From contig DDHB01000003.1 in the NCBI GenBank assembly GCA_002337925.1, forward strand, positions 83,805-97,447: 13,643 bases of DNA, given 5' to 3'. Source of the stretch: Sporomusaceae bacterium UBA1887. Its GTDB lineage: Bacteria; Bacillota; Negativicutes; Sporomusales; DSM-15969. Shown piece by piece: positions 1 to 6,391 of the stretch. Numbering within the stretch: the stretch's first letter is position 1; every line of letters starts with the position of its first letter. The translations under genes were made by a program, and so were the position numbers. The notes under the pieces were generated by a model, which searched no databases, was not told where the DNA came from, and saw only the letters and a list, made by a program, of their open reading frames with translations.

Positions 1-1397
1 AACCGGCTGCTGAACATCTTTTTGAGCGTTTAGGACGGAAAAAGCGTGATCATGAGGATGTTGTGCGGCGGCATAAAAACGGTTCCCTTATTCCTGTTTC
101 TCTGACGGCGTATCCGTTTATTACCCAAACTACCCAAGTAGGTGTGTATATCATCTACCGGGATATTTCCCGCAGGCTGATAGCAGAGGAGATACTCAGG
201 AACGGAGAGCAGAAGTACCGCTTGCTGGCAGAAAATATTGAGGGGATCATTTGGCTGGTCGATTTTGATAAACAGTTATTGTATGTCAGTCCGTCACTGA
301 AAAGGCTCACCGGATTTACATTGGCTGAGTATTTAAAAAGGCCTTTTGATGAACAGATTACTCCAAGCCTGCAAGCTGCTATTGACGAGGTCATTGAGGC
401 TTACTACCAGGGAAAAGAGGATCAGTTACCAGTGTTGCTAGAAGAAGAAATATACGATAAAGGCGGAAGAAGGATGTGGTTGGAGTCATCTATTCGGATT
501 GCCCATGGAGAAGATGGCCAATTATTAGGTCTTATTGGGATTAGCCGTGATATTACATCCCGGAAGCGAACGGAAAGATTGCTTGCCTATTCGTATGAGC
601 GGAAAAGACGTAATCAATTTTTTACTGCCGTTGTCGAAAAAGTATTATCCACTGAGCAAGAAATATATGCTCAGGCCAGACAAGTGCGCGTCAATCTGCC
701 ACAAGAGTTTTCACTCTGGTTTTGTCTTATTCATACTGATTACAACCTTGTTGCAGAATCGGATAAGCAAGAACGGATGAAAGATGAGATTACGGATATG
801 CTTAACTGGCAGGACGGATTTGTGGCATGGAATGCAGTTGACGGAGTCGGCATCGTATATAATTTGCGGCATCACTCTGAAAGCCCGCAAAGTGAAGCAG
901 AGGCAGCTGAGGTTTGCTTGCAAACTCTGGAAGCTGCTCATCCAGGAGTGAAATTCACTATTGGTGTTGCCGAACCTAGCCATTGCCTGGCCCATTTCTC
1001 CAGACAATTTCGTCATGCTTGTTCTGCAGCGCGTATTGGCAGACAAAAAAATGGTTCTAGTTCTATTCAGTACTATCGCGACTGCGGCATTTACGAGGTT
1101 TTTGATAGTTTTGCTGAGACGAAAGAGGCAGTTGCTTTTGTAGACAAGACGCTGGGCCCGCTTATTGAATATGATTTGAATAATAATACAGAACTTGTTG
1201 ATACTTTGGAGAAAATCTTATCAGGCAGTAGTTTAAAAGACTTATCCGAACAAATGTTTATTCATCAGAAAACGATCTCTTCCCGCAGGCAGCGTATCGA
1301 AAAAATATTGCTGGTTTCTTTGGAATCCTTTGATGACAGAATGAGGCTTGGAGCGGCATTTCAAATTAAAAAAATGCTCGCAGCGCGGAAATGGTAA
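1..1397 (+). CDS. PAS-PAS sensor fused to PucR/CdaR-type transcriptional regulator, 5' end missing
   Basis: The reading frame is open from the left edge (first whole codon at base 3), so the true start lies outside the window; the GTG at 63 is internal to a PAS domain. About 464 residues are visible. Counting from base 3, residues 1-57 are the end of one PAS domain (RHKNGSLIPV, then YRDIS), and about 68-190 a second complete PAS domain ending ISRDITSRKR. About 236-360 resembles the GGDEF-like middle domain of CdaR/PucR regulators, with no GGDEF catalytic motif, so cyclase activity is not expected. About 397-460 is the PucR-type helix-turn-helix (LKDLSEQMFIHQKTISSRRQ, then RIEKIL). The family is cytoplasmic and activates catabolic genes; PAS domains would bind a small ligand or cofactor. 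No membrane segment is visible. Its target is unknown. A strong terminator follows, so it is transcribed separately from the next gene. Confidence 0.85.
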   Translation, partial: PAAEHLFERLGRKKRDHEDVVRRHKNGSLIPVSLTAYPFITQTTQVGVYIIYRDISRRLIAEEILRNGEQKYRLLAENIEGIIWLVDFDKQLLYVSPSLKRLTGFTLAEYLKRPFDEQITPSLQAAIDEVIEAYYQGKEDQLPVLLEEEIYDKGGRRMWLESSIRIAHGEDGQLLGLIGISRDITSRKRTERLLAYSYERKRRNQFFTAVVEKVLSTEQEIYAQARQVRVNLPQEFSLWFCLIHTDYNLVAESDKQERMKDEITDMLNWQDGFVAWNAVDGVGIVYNLRHHSESPQSEAEAAEVCLQTLEAAHPGVKFTIGVAEPSHCLAHFSRQFRHACSAARIGRQKNGSSSIQYYRDCGIYEVFDSFAETKEAVAFVDKTLGPLIEYDLNNNTELVDTLEKILSGSSLKDLSEQMFIHQKTISSRRQRIEKILLVSLESFDDRMRLGAAFQIKKMLAARKW

Positions 1398-1413
1398 TCT
1401 ATACGGTAAATAG

Positions 1414-1450
1414 GGACTTGGCTAAAAAGCCAAGTCCTTTTTGTTTTTTT
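1414..1450 (+). terminator. Rho-independent terminator after the PAS-PucR gene
   Basis: A perfect 9-bp stem, GGACTTGGC (1414-1422) with GCCAAGTCC (1429-1437), closes a 6-base loop. It is followed by TTTTTGTTTTTTT. It lies 16 bases after the stop codon and separates the regulator from the cyclic-di-GMP genes. Confidence 0.93.
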
Positions 1451-1517
1451 CTTGGAATGAGACTGCGGCAACGGCGGCTGCAAAAGGCTGTAGCAGCAAG
1501 GCTTTCCAGAACGTGTA

Positions 1518-1574
1518 TATCCATATGGATAACTAGGGACCTTATTTGGTTGGATAGCTTTATCCATTTGGATA
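1518..1574. repeat. Pair of 14-bp palindromes, candidate operator
   Basis: TATCCATATGGATA at 1518-1531 is a perfect palindrome. TATCCATTTGGATA at 1561-1574 differs from it by one central base. The centres are 43 bp apart, close to four helical turns, so a dimeric protein bound at both would sit on the same DNA face. A further TGGATA at 1551-1556 can pair with TATCCA at 1561-1566. The second copy touches the possible ATG at 1575 of the diguanylate cyclase. A TATAAT at 1599-1604 just downstream could be a -10 box if translation starts at 1629. The repeat is seen directly; the operator role is inferred, and the binding protein is unknown (the PucR-type protein upstream is one candidate). Confidence 0.55.
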
Positions 1575-2594
1575 ATGGTTAAGGATAGGAGATATTGTTA
1601 TAATTTGTTATTAAAAGTAAGCGGTATTATGGACAAGCAAATAGCAGAAAAGGAGAGAAGACCTATTTTTACTAAGATTGTCAATAAAACCAAGGTTTTA
1701 ACAACGCCGCTCCTTTTAAAGGAATCAGAGGCTTTTTTCTATGAAATACTTTTTAACACACATCATGCACTCATTGTGGTTGACGTAAATACGAAAAGAG
1801 TCGTTTACGTAAATGCTGCATGTGAAAAAATGTATGGTTATACGCAAGATCAATTACTAGGGATGCCTATTACCTCACTTTTTGCAGCAGATGAAGATAT
1901 GGTAACAACGTATTTTACCAAAGTGATGAGGACGTACCCCCAGGACTATTATTCGAAGGCAATGCACATCCATAAGAAGGGCAATTTATTTGCCGTAAAA
2001 GTAATTTCCAAAATCATCTTTATTAATAAAAGACGCTATATTTTGACGTATGTGGCAGATATAACACGTCAGCAAGAAAAGAAAATTCAACTCAAAAAGT
2101 TACTATATAAATTAAGTTACCGTGCTTATCGCGATTATCTAACAGGCACCTATAACCGCCACTATCTGTTTGATGTCTATTTGGAACGCATTGGTAAACA
2201 GAATATCGGTTTGCTGCTGTTAGATATTGATGAGTTTAAGCAAATTAACGATTGTTATGGGCACCAGGCTGGTGATTTAGTGTTAATTGAAATTGGTTAT
2301 ATCATAAATAGTCTTATTTACCCGGGGGATAAAGTAATACGCTTCGGCGGGGATGAATTTCTTATTATTCTGCCTGATCGTTCCAGAGAAGAGTTGTCCT
2401 TGGCAGCCCGTACAATTCAAAAAGATATTTCTTCATGGAAGTTTATGGACAGGGATCGGGAAATTCATTGCACTGTCAGTTTCGGCATGGCTACTGGCAC
2501 GTTAGAGCACAGCAGGCATGTAGATGAGCTTATCAAACTGGCAGATGATGAATTGTACAACTGTAAAAAAACAAATAGATCCTCCAAGTTGTAG
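1575..2594 (+). CDS. PAS-GGDEF diguanylate cyclase
   Basis: Predicted to make cyclic di-GMP from two GTP. A PAS sensor domain covers about residues 55-170 and a GGDEF domain about 182-335. The domain starts with the family sequence DYLTGTYNRHYLF. The active-site loop GGDEF is intact at 258-262, and the metal-binding LLLLDIDEFKQIND and GHQAGD segments are present, so activity is expected. The inhibitory I-site, normally RxxD five residues before GGDEF, reads YPGD (249-252): its arginine is lost, so product inhibition is probably weak. No membrane segment is seen, so the protein should be cytosolic. The start is uncertain: ATG 1575 has no clear ribosome-binding site, TTG 1605 lies 13 bases after AGGAG, and ATG 1629 (residue 19) would follow a TATAAT at 1599-1604. 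First gene of a three-gene cyclic-di-GMP cluster. Confidence 0.93.
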   Translation: MVKDRRYCYNLLLKVSGIMDKQIAEKERRPIFTKIVNKTKVLTTPLLLKESEAFFYEILFNTHHALIVVDVNTKRVVYVNAACEKMYGYTQDQLLGMPITSLFAADEDMVTTYFTKVMRTYPQDYYSKAMHIHKKGNLFAVKVISKIIFINKRRYILTYVADITRQQEKKIQLKKLLYKLSYRAYRDYLTGTYNRHYLFDVYLERIGKQNIGLLLLDIDEFKQINDCYGHQAGDLVLIEIGYIINSLIYPGDKVIRFGGDEFLIILPDRSREELSLAARTIQKDISSWKFMDRDREIHCTVSFGMATGTLEHSRHVDELIKLADDELYNCKKTNRSSKL

Positions 2595-2630
2595 TTGTAA
2601 AATAGTATTTGTATATGTGTGGTGTAACTG

Positions 2631-3830
2631 ATGAAAGCTTTCGCAGCAAGGCAGCCTGTTTTTAACAGAAATGAGAAGGTTGTTGCTTATAAACTACTCT
2701 TTCGATCAGAACCCAGGGTGGCTTATGATGCTACAGAGGCCGAAGAAACTGCAATCCGCATTATGGCCGGAACGAAGCAAATCTTTGTTGCATTTTCCTG
2801 CAGCCTGCTGCAACGGGAAGATTTTATTACATATTTGCCTAGGCAAGCGGTAATTATTGAAGTTGCAGGGATAGTTGAGCCAAGCTGTGAGATCGTAGAA
2901 GTATGCAAAAACTTAAAGCGTCAGGGATATACAATTGCCCTGACTGAAGGTGAATTTTTCAGCAAGCTGCCGGAATTGATCGCAATAGTAGATATTGTTA
3001 AAGTAGATTTTTTAGCAATTCCAACAGACAGGCAGCAATGGATTGCAAAGGAGATAGGCAGTCGGCGCATTCGGCTCATGGCGGAAAGAGTTGAAACAAG
3101 AGCCGATTTTGAACAGGCCGCTGCTTGGGGATATACTTATTTTGAAGGCAGCTTTTTTAGTAAACCAAAGATTATTTCAGCAGATAGTTCAACAGCCAAA
3201 AGGGCATATCTCGAGATGCTGCAGGAAATAAACCTACCCGGGTTTACTTATAGAAGGATGGAAGAAACGATTAAGAGCAACGCCGCTTTTTCTAAGCAGT
3301 TGTTAAAATATGTTAATGGCAAGACTTTTGATTTTCGTACCCCAATTGATTCAGTTAGGCATGCATTAATACTCCTCGGGAAAAAAGAGGTCGAAAAATG
3401 GCTATCAATCTTGATTATTTGGGAAATTAGCAGACCTATTTCCGAGGAAATATTGATCTTGGCAATAGCGAGGGCACGATTTGGCGAGATAATGGCCCTC
3501 CAAATGGGCCTTCAAAGCCTAAGTTCAGAGATTTTCTTTATGGGGCTGTTCTACCTAATAGAATGTATGGTAAATCTTCCGATAGAAAATTTTATTGCAA
3601 ATTTGCCGGTATCATCAGAAGAGAAGAGTGTTGTATTGGGGAAAGACAATAATCTCGGTGCAATACTCTACCTTGTTATCTGGTATGAAAAGGGAAGGTG
3701 GAGTCAATTTTCCTATTATGCAGCAAAATGCAATATTAATGAAATGGAAGTACCTAGCGTCTATTTGCAATCACTGCAGTGGGCGGAAGAGATTGTTGTA
3801 ATGATCAATTCAAATGGTGATGCAGGATAA
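2631..3830 (+). CDS. EAL-HDOD signalling protein (YuxH type), EAL domain degenerate
   Basis: The 399 residues match the EAL-HDOD layout of the YuxH family: an EAL-like barrel at about 1-185 and an HDOD domain at about 200-390. The start fits the family opening (MKAFAARQPVFNRNEK). The EAL domain looks inactive. The EAL motif itself reads KLL (21-23), the DD metal pair that normally precedes F-G is replaced in IALTEGEFF (102-110), and the usual Q-G of the last loop is FEGSFFSKP (171-179). It keeps DIVKVDF (121-127) and AERVET (151-156). It therefore more likely binds a nucleotide or a partner than hydrolyses cyclic di-GMP. The gene starts 36 bases after the cyclase with only a weak ribosome-binding site, and its end overlaps the next gene by 17 bases. 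It is probably cotranscribed with both. Confidence 0.88.
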   Translation: MKAFAARQPVFNRNEKVVAYKLLFRSEPRVAYDATEAEETAIRIMAGTKQIFVAFSCSLLQREDFITYLPRQAVIIEVAGIVEPSCEIVEVCKNLKRQGYTIALTEGEFFSKLPELIAIVDIVKVDFLAIPTDRQQWIAKEIGSRRIRLMAERVETRADFEQAAAWGYTYFEGSFFSKPKIISADSSTAKRAYLEMLQEINLPGFTYRRMEETIKSNAAFSKQLLKYVNGKTFDFRTPIDSVRHALILLGKKEVEKWLSILIIWEISRPISEEILILAIARARFGEIMALQMGLQSLSSEIFFMGLFYLIECMVNLPIENFIANLPVSSEEKSVVLGKDNNLGAILYLVIWYEKGRWSQFSYYAAKCNINEMEVPSVYLQSLQWAEEIVVMINSNGDAG

Positions 3831-4716
3831 GGCGGTGAGTCCGGTGGCGGGTAAATCCTTATTAAGTTCAAGACAATTTCAAGAGAAGCATCGGGATCTG
3901 GTCATCGTACTCCAGAGTGTTTTTCAAAAAACGAGATATTCCGGGCAAGTGCCATTGCAAGCGGTGGAGAGCTTAGTCGGCGGGGTTGAAGAATTAATTT
4001 GTACGATAGGTGTATTAAACCAAATAAAAAAAATCGTTATCAATAAAGAGGACTATACCTTTCGCCACTCGATTAATGTAGCGATTGTAGCAGGGTTGAC
4101 CGGGAAATGGCTTGGTCTTACAGACGATATTTTGCGGGAATTAATCCTGGCTGGACTATTGCATGACATCGGTAAGACACAGATTCCATTGTCAATCCTA
4201 AACAAGCCAGGTGATCTTAGCATTTCTGAAATGAGTGAAATGAAAAAACATCCTTTGCTGGGCTACCAGCTGTTCCAAACATATGAAGAAATTTCTCAAT
4301 TAGTTAAACTATGGATTCTTCAGCACCATGAGCGACTGGACGGAAGTGGCTATCCGTATGCCCGGGAAGGCAGCCAGGTTAGCTATCATGCGCAAATTAT
4401 TGCTGTTGCAGATATCTATGATGCTATGACTTCTAATCGCGTTTACCGGAATGCAGCAACTCCCTTTGGTGTGATTGAGGAGCTGTTTAAAGAAATGTTT
4501 GGTAAGCTTGATCCTTTAATCTGCACCACATTCTTAGATAAGCTTAATGAATCATTAATTGGTAACTCGGTAAGGTTGAGTAATGGTACGGAGGCAATTA
4601 TTATTCATATTGATTTTCCAAGAGGAACCAAACCTCTTATTAAGACTTCGCAAGGCGAATGTATTGATTTGGCCAAAAACCAAAAACTTCATATTGTAGA
4701 GGTATACTGTACTTGA
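3814..4716 (+). CDS. HD-GYP cyclic-di-GMP phosphodiesterase
   Basis: Predicted to degrade cyclic di-GMP through a metal-dependent HD-GYP domain. Numbering from ATG 3814: an N-terminal helical region (1-80) with no recognised sensor, then the HD-GYP core (about 82-240). Metal and catalytic residues are all present: H85, HDIGK at 117-121, H146, the signature HHERLDGSGYP at 171-181, and VADIYDAMTSNRVYR at 198-212. A short beta-rich extension (about 248-296) is usual in this family. The start is ambiguous. ATG 3814 overlaps the previous gene by 17 bases; GTG 3844 has the better ribosome-binding site (AAGGCGG at 3829-3835, 8-base spacing). The overlap suggests translational coupling to the EAL-HDOD gene. 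With the cyclase two genes upstream, the operon can both make and destroy the messenger. Confidence 0.93.
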   Translation: MVMQDKAVSPVAGKSLLSSRQFQEKHRDLVIVLQSVFQKTRYSGQVPLQAVESLVGGVEELICTIGVLNQIKKIVINKEDYTFRHSINVAIVAGLTGKWLGLTDDILRELILAGLLHDIGKTQIPLSILNKPGDLSISEMSEMKKHPLLGYQLFQTYEEISQLVKLWILQHHERLDGSGYPYAREGSQVSYHAQIIAVADIYDAMTSNRVYRNAATPFGVIEELFKEMFGKLDPLICTTFLDKLNESLIGNSVRLSNGTEAIIIHIDFPRGTKPLIKTSQGECIDLAKNQKLHIVEVYCT

Positions 4717-4742
4717 GTCAACACTCAAGCTGAATCTAAAGA

Positions 4743-4775
4743 AAGTCCGCTTCACTTGAGCAGTGAGGCGGACTT
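4743..4775. terminator. Bidirectional hairpin terminator between the HD-GYP and LysR genes
   Basis: AAGTCCGCTTCACT (4743-4756) pairs over 14 bp, one of them a G-U wobble, with AGTGAGGCGGACTT (4762-4775) across a 5-base loop. The T-rich tail is better for - strand transcription (TTTCTTT) than for the + strand. The hairpin lies between convergent genes. A smaller dyad, CTTGAGT/ACTCAAG with a 4-base loop, sits at 4712-4729 over the HD-GYP stop codon. Confidence 0.78.
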
Positions 4776-4805
4776 GTTATATATCAAGGCTAATAGGATA
4801 GCTAA

Positions 4806-5684
4806 TTATTTGATAAAAAATGTTTTAAAATCAATTGCTTTTACACAATTGACAAAAGCATGGACAACATTCGTTTCTAAAGCCGCTTTTTGATAAATCA
4901 TCCAGGTTTGACGAAGAATCGGTTTGCCGGACTTATTAGTTATTATATATCTGTGCAAGTTGTCGTCGTCATCGACGAGGATATCCGGGAGGAAGGCATA
5001 ACCAAGACCGTTGACAATCATTTCCTTACAGATATCAACCCGATCAACATCCATACTGATTAATGGCGGTAATGGAAATGTTTCGCGCCACCAGTTATCA
5101 ATCAATGCCTGGATAGCAGGATCAGTTTGATAGTCAATACGCGGCAGATGAGGAAGATCCTGAATAGCAAATGGCTCTTTAGAAGCAATACAGATTGCTT
5201 CGTCGAATAGCAAATGCTTTTCATCATTCCAACTGGAGGCACCACGAATAAAACCAACTTGAATATCCTGTTTATAAAGTAAGCCGAAAATATCTTTGCT
5301 TCTTGATGTGGTTACTTTAAATTCAACATTGGGATACTCATTTTTAAATGTCTTTAATAGACCGGGAAGCCGATGTTTTGTAAAAACGTGCGCTGATCCC
5401 AGGCGAAGTGTGCCTGTAACCTCGTGTTCCATATTTAATAGTTCATCTTTTAATTGGCGAAACTGTATCAGCATAGTATCGGCAGCTTTTGCTAAATGCT
5501 CTCCCTGCGGTGTAAAGTGGATGCCTTTACTAGCTCGTTGGACGATGATAACCCCAAATTCTTCTTCCATATGCCGCAAACGATGGGTAATCGCAGGTTG
5601 AGAAAGGAATAGAGTCTGAGCCGCTTTTGTAATATTTTTGGTTTGGAATAGGGTTTTTAAAATGAGCCAGTCCTGCGTTTCCAT
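4806..5684 (-). CDS. LysR-type transcriptional regulator, copy 1
   Basis: A 292-residue protein of normal LysR length. The winged helix-turn-helix covers about residues 5-65 (NITKAAQTLFLSQPAITHRL, then FTPQGEHLAK), followed by a linker helix and an effector-binding domain from about 90 onward, resembling a periplasmic binding fold. It is a close paralogue of the LysR gene at 6392-7261: counted by eye without gaps, 54 of the first 100 residues are identical, and effector-domain stretches such as VDRVD and LIDNWWRE are shared. LysR proteins usually control a divergent neighbour and themselves. Here the divergent gene is the small two-HTH regulator at 5880. A promoter (5714-5742) with a dyad over its -35 lies upstream. 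The ligand is not visible from sequence; the citDEF neighbourhood suggests a carboxylate, but that is inference. Confidence 0.93.
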   Translation of the reverse strand: METQDWLILKTLFQTKNITKAAQTLFLSQPAITHRLRHMEEEFGVIIVQRASKGIHFTPQGEHLAKAADTMLIQFRQLKDELLNMEHEVTGTLRLGSAHVFTKHRLPGLLKTFKNEYPNVEFKVTTSRSKDIFGLLYKQDIQVGFIRGASSWNDEKHLLFDEAICIASKEPFAIQDLPHLPRIDYQTDPAIQALIDNWWRETFPLPPLISMDVDRVDICKEMIVNGLGYAFLPDILVDDDDNLHRYIITNKSGKPILRQTWMIYQKAALETNVVHAFVNCVKAIDFKTFFIK

Positions 5685-5713
5685 ATAAACAATCGGCCTG
5701 CCTTTTTAGTGTT

Positions 5714-5742
5714 ATTCTATTTCTTTATGGCTGAACATTCAA
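5714..5742 (-). promoter_or_regulatory. Candidate sigma-A promoter of LysR copy 1
   Basis: On the - strand, TTGAAT (5742-5737) and TAGAAT (5719-5714) are separated by exactly 17 bases, each close to the consensus. Transcription would start roughly 25 bases before the ATG at 5684. Confidence 0.6.
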
Positions 5743-5748
5743 AGCCAT
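5727..5748. promoter_or_regulatory. Nested dyad over the LysR copy 1 -35 box
   Basis: ATGGCT (5727-5732) is repeated inverted as AGCCAT (5743-5748). Inside lies a second dyad, TGAA-CA-TTCA (5732-5741), with its axis shifted by one base. The element covers the -35 box of the LysR promoter, the usual place for autorepression. The binding protein is unknown: LysR copy 1 itself or the divergent regulator at 5880 are the natural candidates. Confidence 0.45.
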
Positions 5749-5879
5749 TATTTTTTATATTTGACAATTTGCTATAAAATAATTTTAGAAGAATATTGGC
5801 CTAGTGTCAAACAACGGAGAAGTGTTTCCCAGCAGTCTACTCCTAAATGTTTTCATAAAACCAGAATGGAGAGAACCGT

Positions 5880-6347
5880 ATGAATAAGCTTTGTGCGATG
5901 AGAAAAGTAATTGAGTGTTTGGAGATTTTTTTATTAGAACCAAAAGTAATGGCTTTAAGTGAATTGGCTCAACTGATGAATGTAACGAATACAGAGCTGC
6001 TTCCTATTGTTAAAGTTCTTGAAAGTAAAGGATACGTGGCATTTGATGAAATAGATTTATGCTTACGCCCGGGGCATAAGCATAATCCTGGGGCCTTTTT
6101 ACTCCAACAGGGGACGCAAAAAGGTGTAAATGAAACCACACTAATGAAGGTGCGAAATACAATTAGGGAAATTCCTCCGGAACGTGACTTCAGTTCCAGT
6201 GAATTTGCTTCTTTAAGCGGAATATCAAGAGTCACAGCTCGCCGATATCTGGAATTCTTAGTGCTAAATGGCATACTACGCAAAGGGAATCAACATGGAG
6301 AAGTGGGGCGTCCGATAAATAAATACAGGGTGGTTGCAGCAAAATAA
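5880..6347 (+). CDS. Two-HTH regulator: IclR-like N-terminus plus CitB/DcuR-type DNA-binding domain, no receiver
   Basis: A 155-residue protein with a good ribosome-binding site (GGAGAG, 6-base spacing). Residues 7-65 look like an IclR-type winged helix (LSELAQLMNVTNTELLPIVK, then LESKGYVAF). Residues about 86-150 match the C-terminal half of CitB/CitT/DcuR response regulators: the recognition segment SRVTARRYLEFLVLNGIL (116-133), then the family signature GEVGRP...YR (140-150). The phosphoacceptor receiver domain that normally makes up the first 120 residues of that family is absent, and no sensor kinase is nearby. It cannot therefore be a classical two-component regulator. It is divergent from LysR copy 1 and lies 1.2 kb from citDEF; CitB-type regulators control citrate fermentation genes in enterobacteria. 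Predicted cytosolic DNA-binding protein; the target and signal are inferred, not shown. A weak promoter may use TTGACA at 5761-5766. Confidence 0.75.
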   Translation: MNKLCAMRKVIECLEIFLLEPKVMALSELAQLMNVTNTELLPIVKVLESKGYVAFDEIDLCLRPGHKHNPGAFLLQQGTQKGVNETTLMKVRNTIREIPPERDFSSSEFASLSGISRVTARRYLEFLVLNGILRKGNQHGEVGRPINKYRVVAAK

Positions 6348-6384
6348 ACCACGCAATAAGCAGAGGTGCTTATTGCGTGGTTTT
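6346..6384. terminator. Bidirectional terminator, 17-bp perfect stem
   Basis: AAACCACGCAATAAGCA (6346-6362) pairs perfectly with TGCTTATTGCGTGGTTT (6367-6383) around the loop GAGG. Short T-runs follow on both strands (TTTT on +, TTTATTTT on -). It overlaps the stop codon of the two-HTH regulator and lies 8 bases from the end of the convergent LysR gene, so it serves both. Confidence 0.92.
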
Positions 6385-6391
6385 AAATTAG

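Noticed and set aside
711..1046. Open frame on the - strand inside the PAS-PucR gene
   Set aside because: It lies wholly within a well-supported gene and shows no family features.
1398..1574. A cyclic-di-GMP (GEMM) riboswitch before the cyclase gene
   Set aside because: The region has a terminator, a GC-rich patch and palindromes, but I could not find the conserved GEMM core or paired stems; the terminator belongs to the gene upstream.
2600..2640. A separate promoter for the EAL-HDOD gene
   Set aside because: The 36-base gap has no recognisable -35/-10 pair; cotranscription with the cyclase is simpler.
5760..5811. TTTGACA and its inverse TGTCAAA 38 bases apart as an operator
   Set aside because: The arms are only 7 bp with a long spacer, and the first arm overlaps a possible -35; too weak to list.
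5880..6347. Frameshifted or truncated response regulator
   Set aside because: The frame is intact with its own ribosome-binding site and terminator, and the N-terminal half reads as a second HTH, not as a broken receiver.
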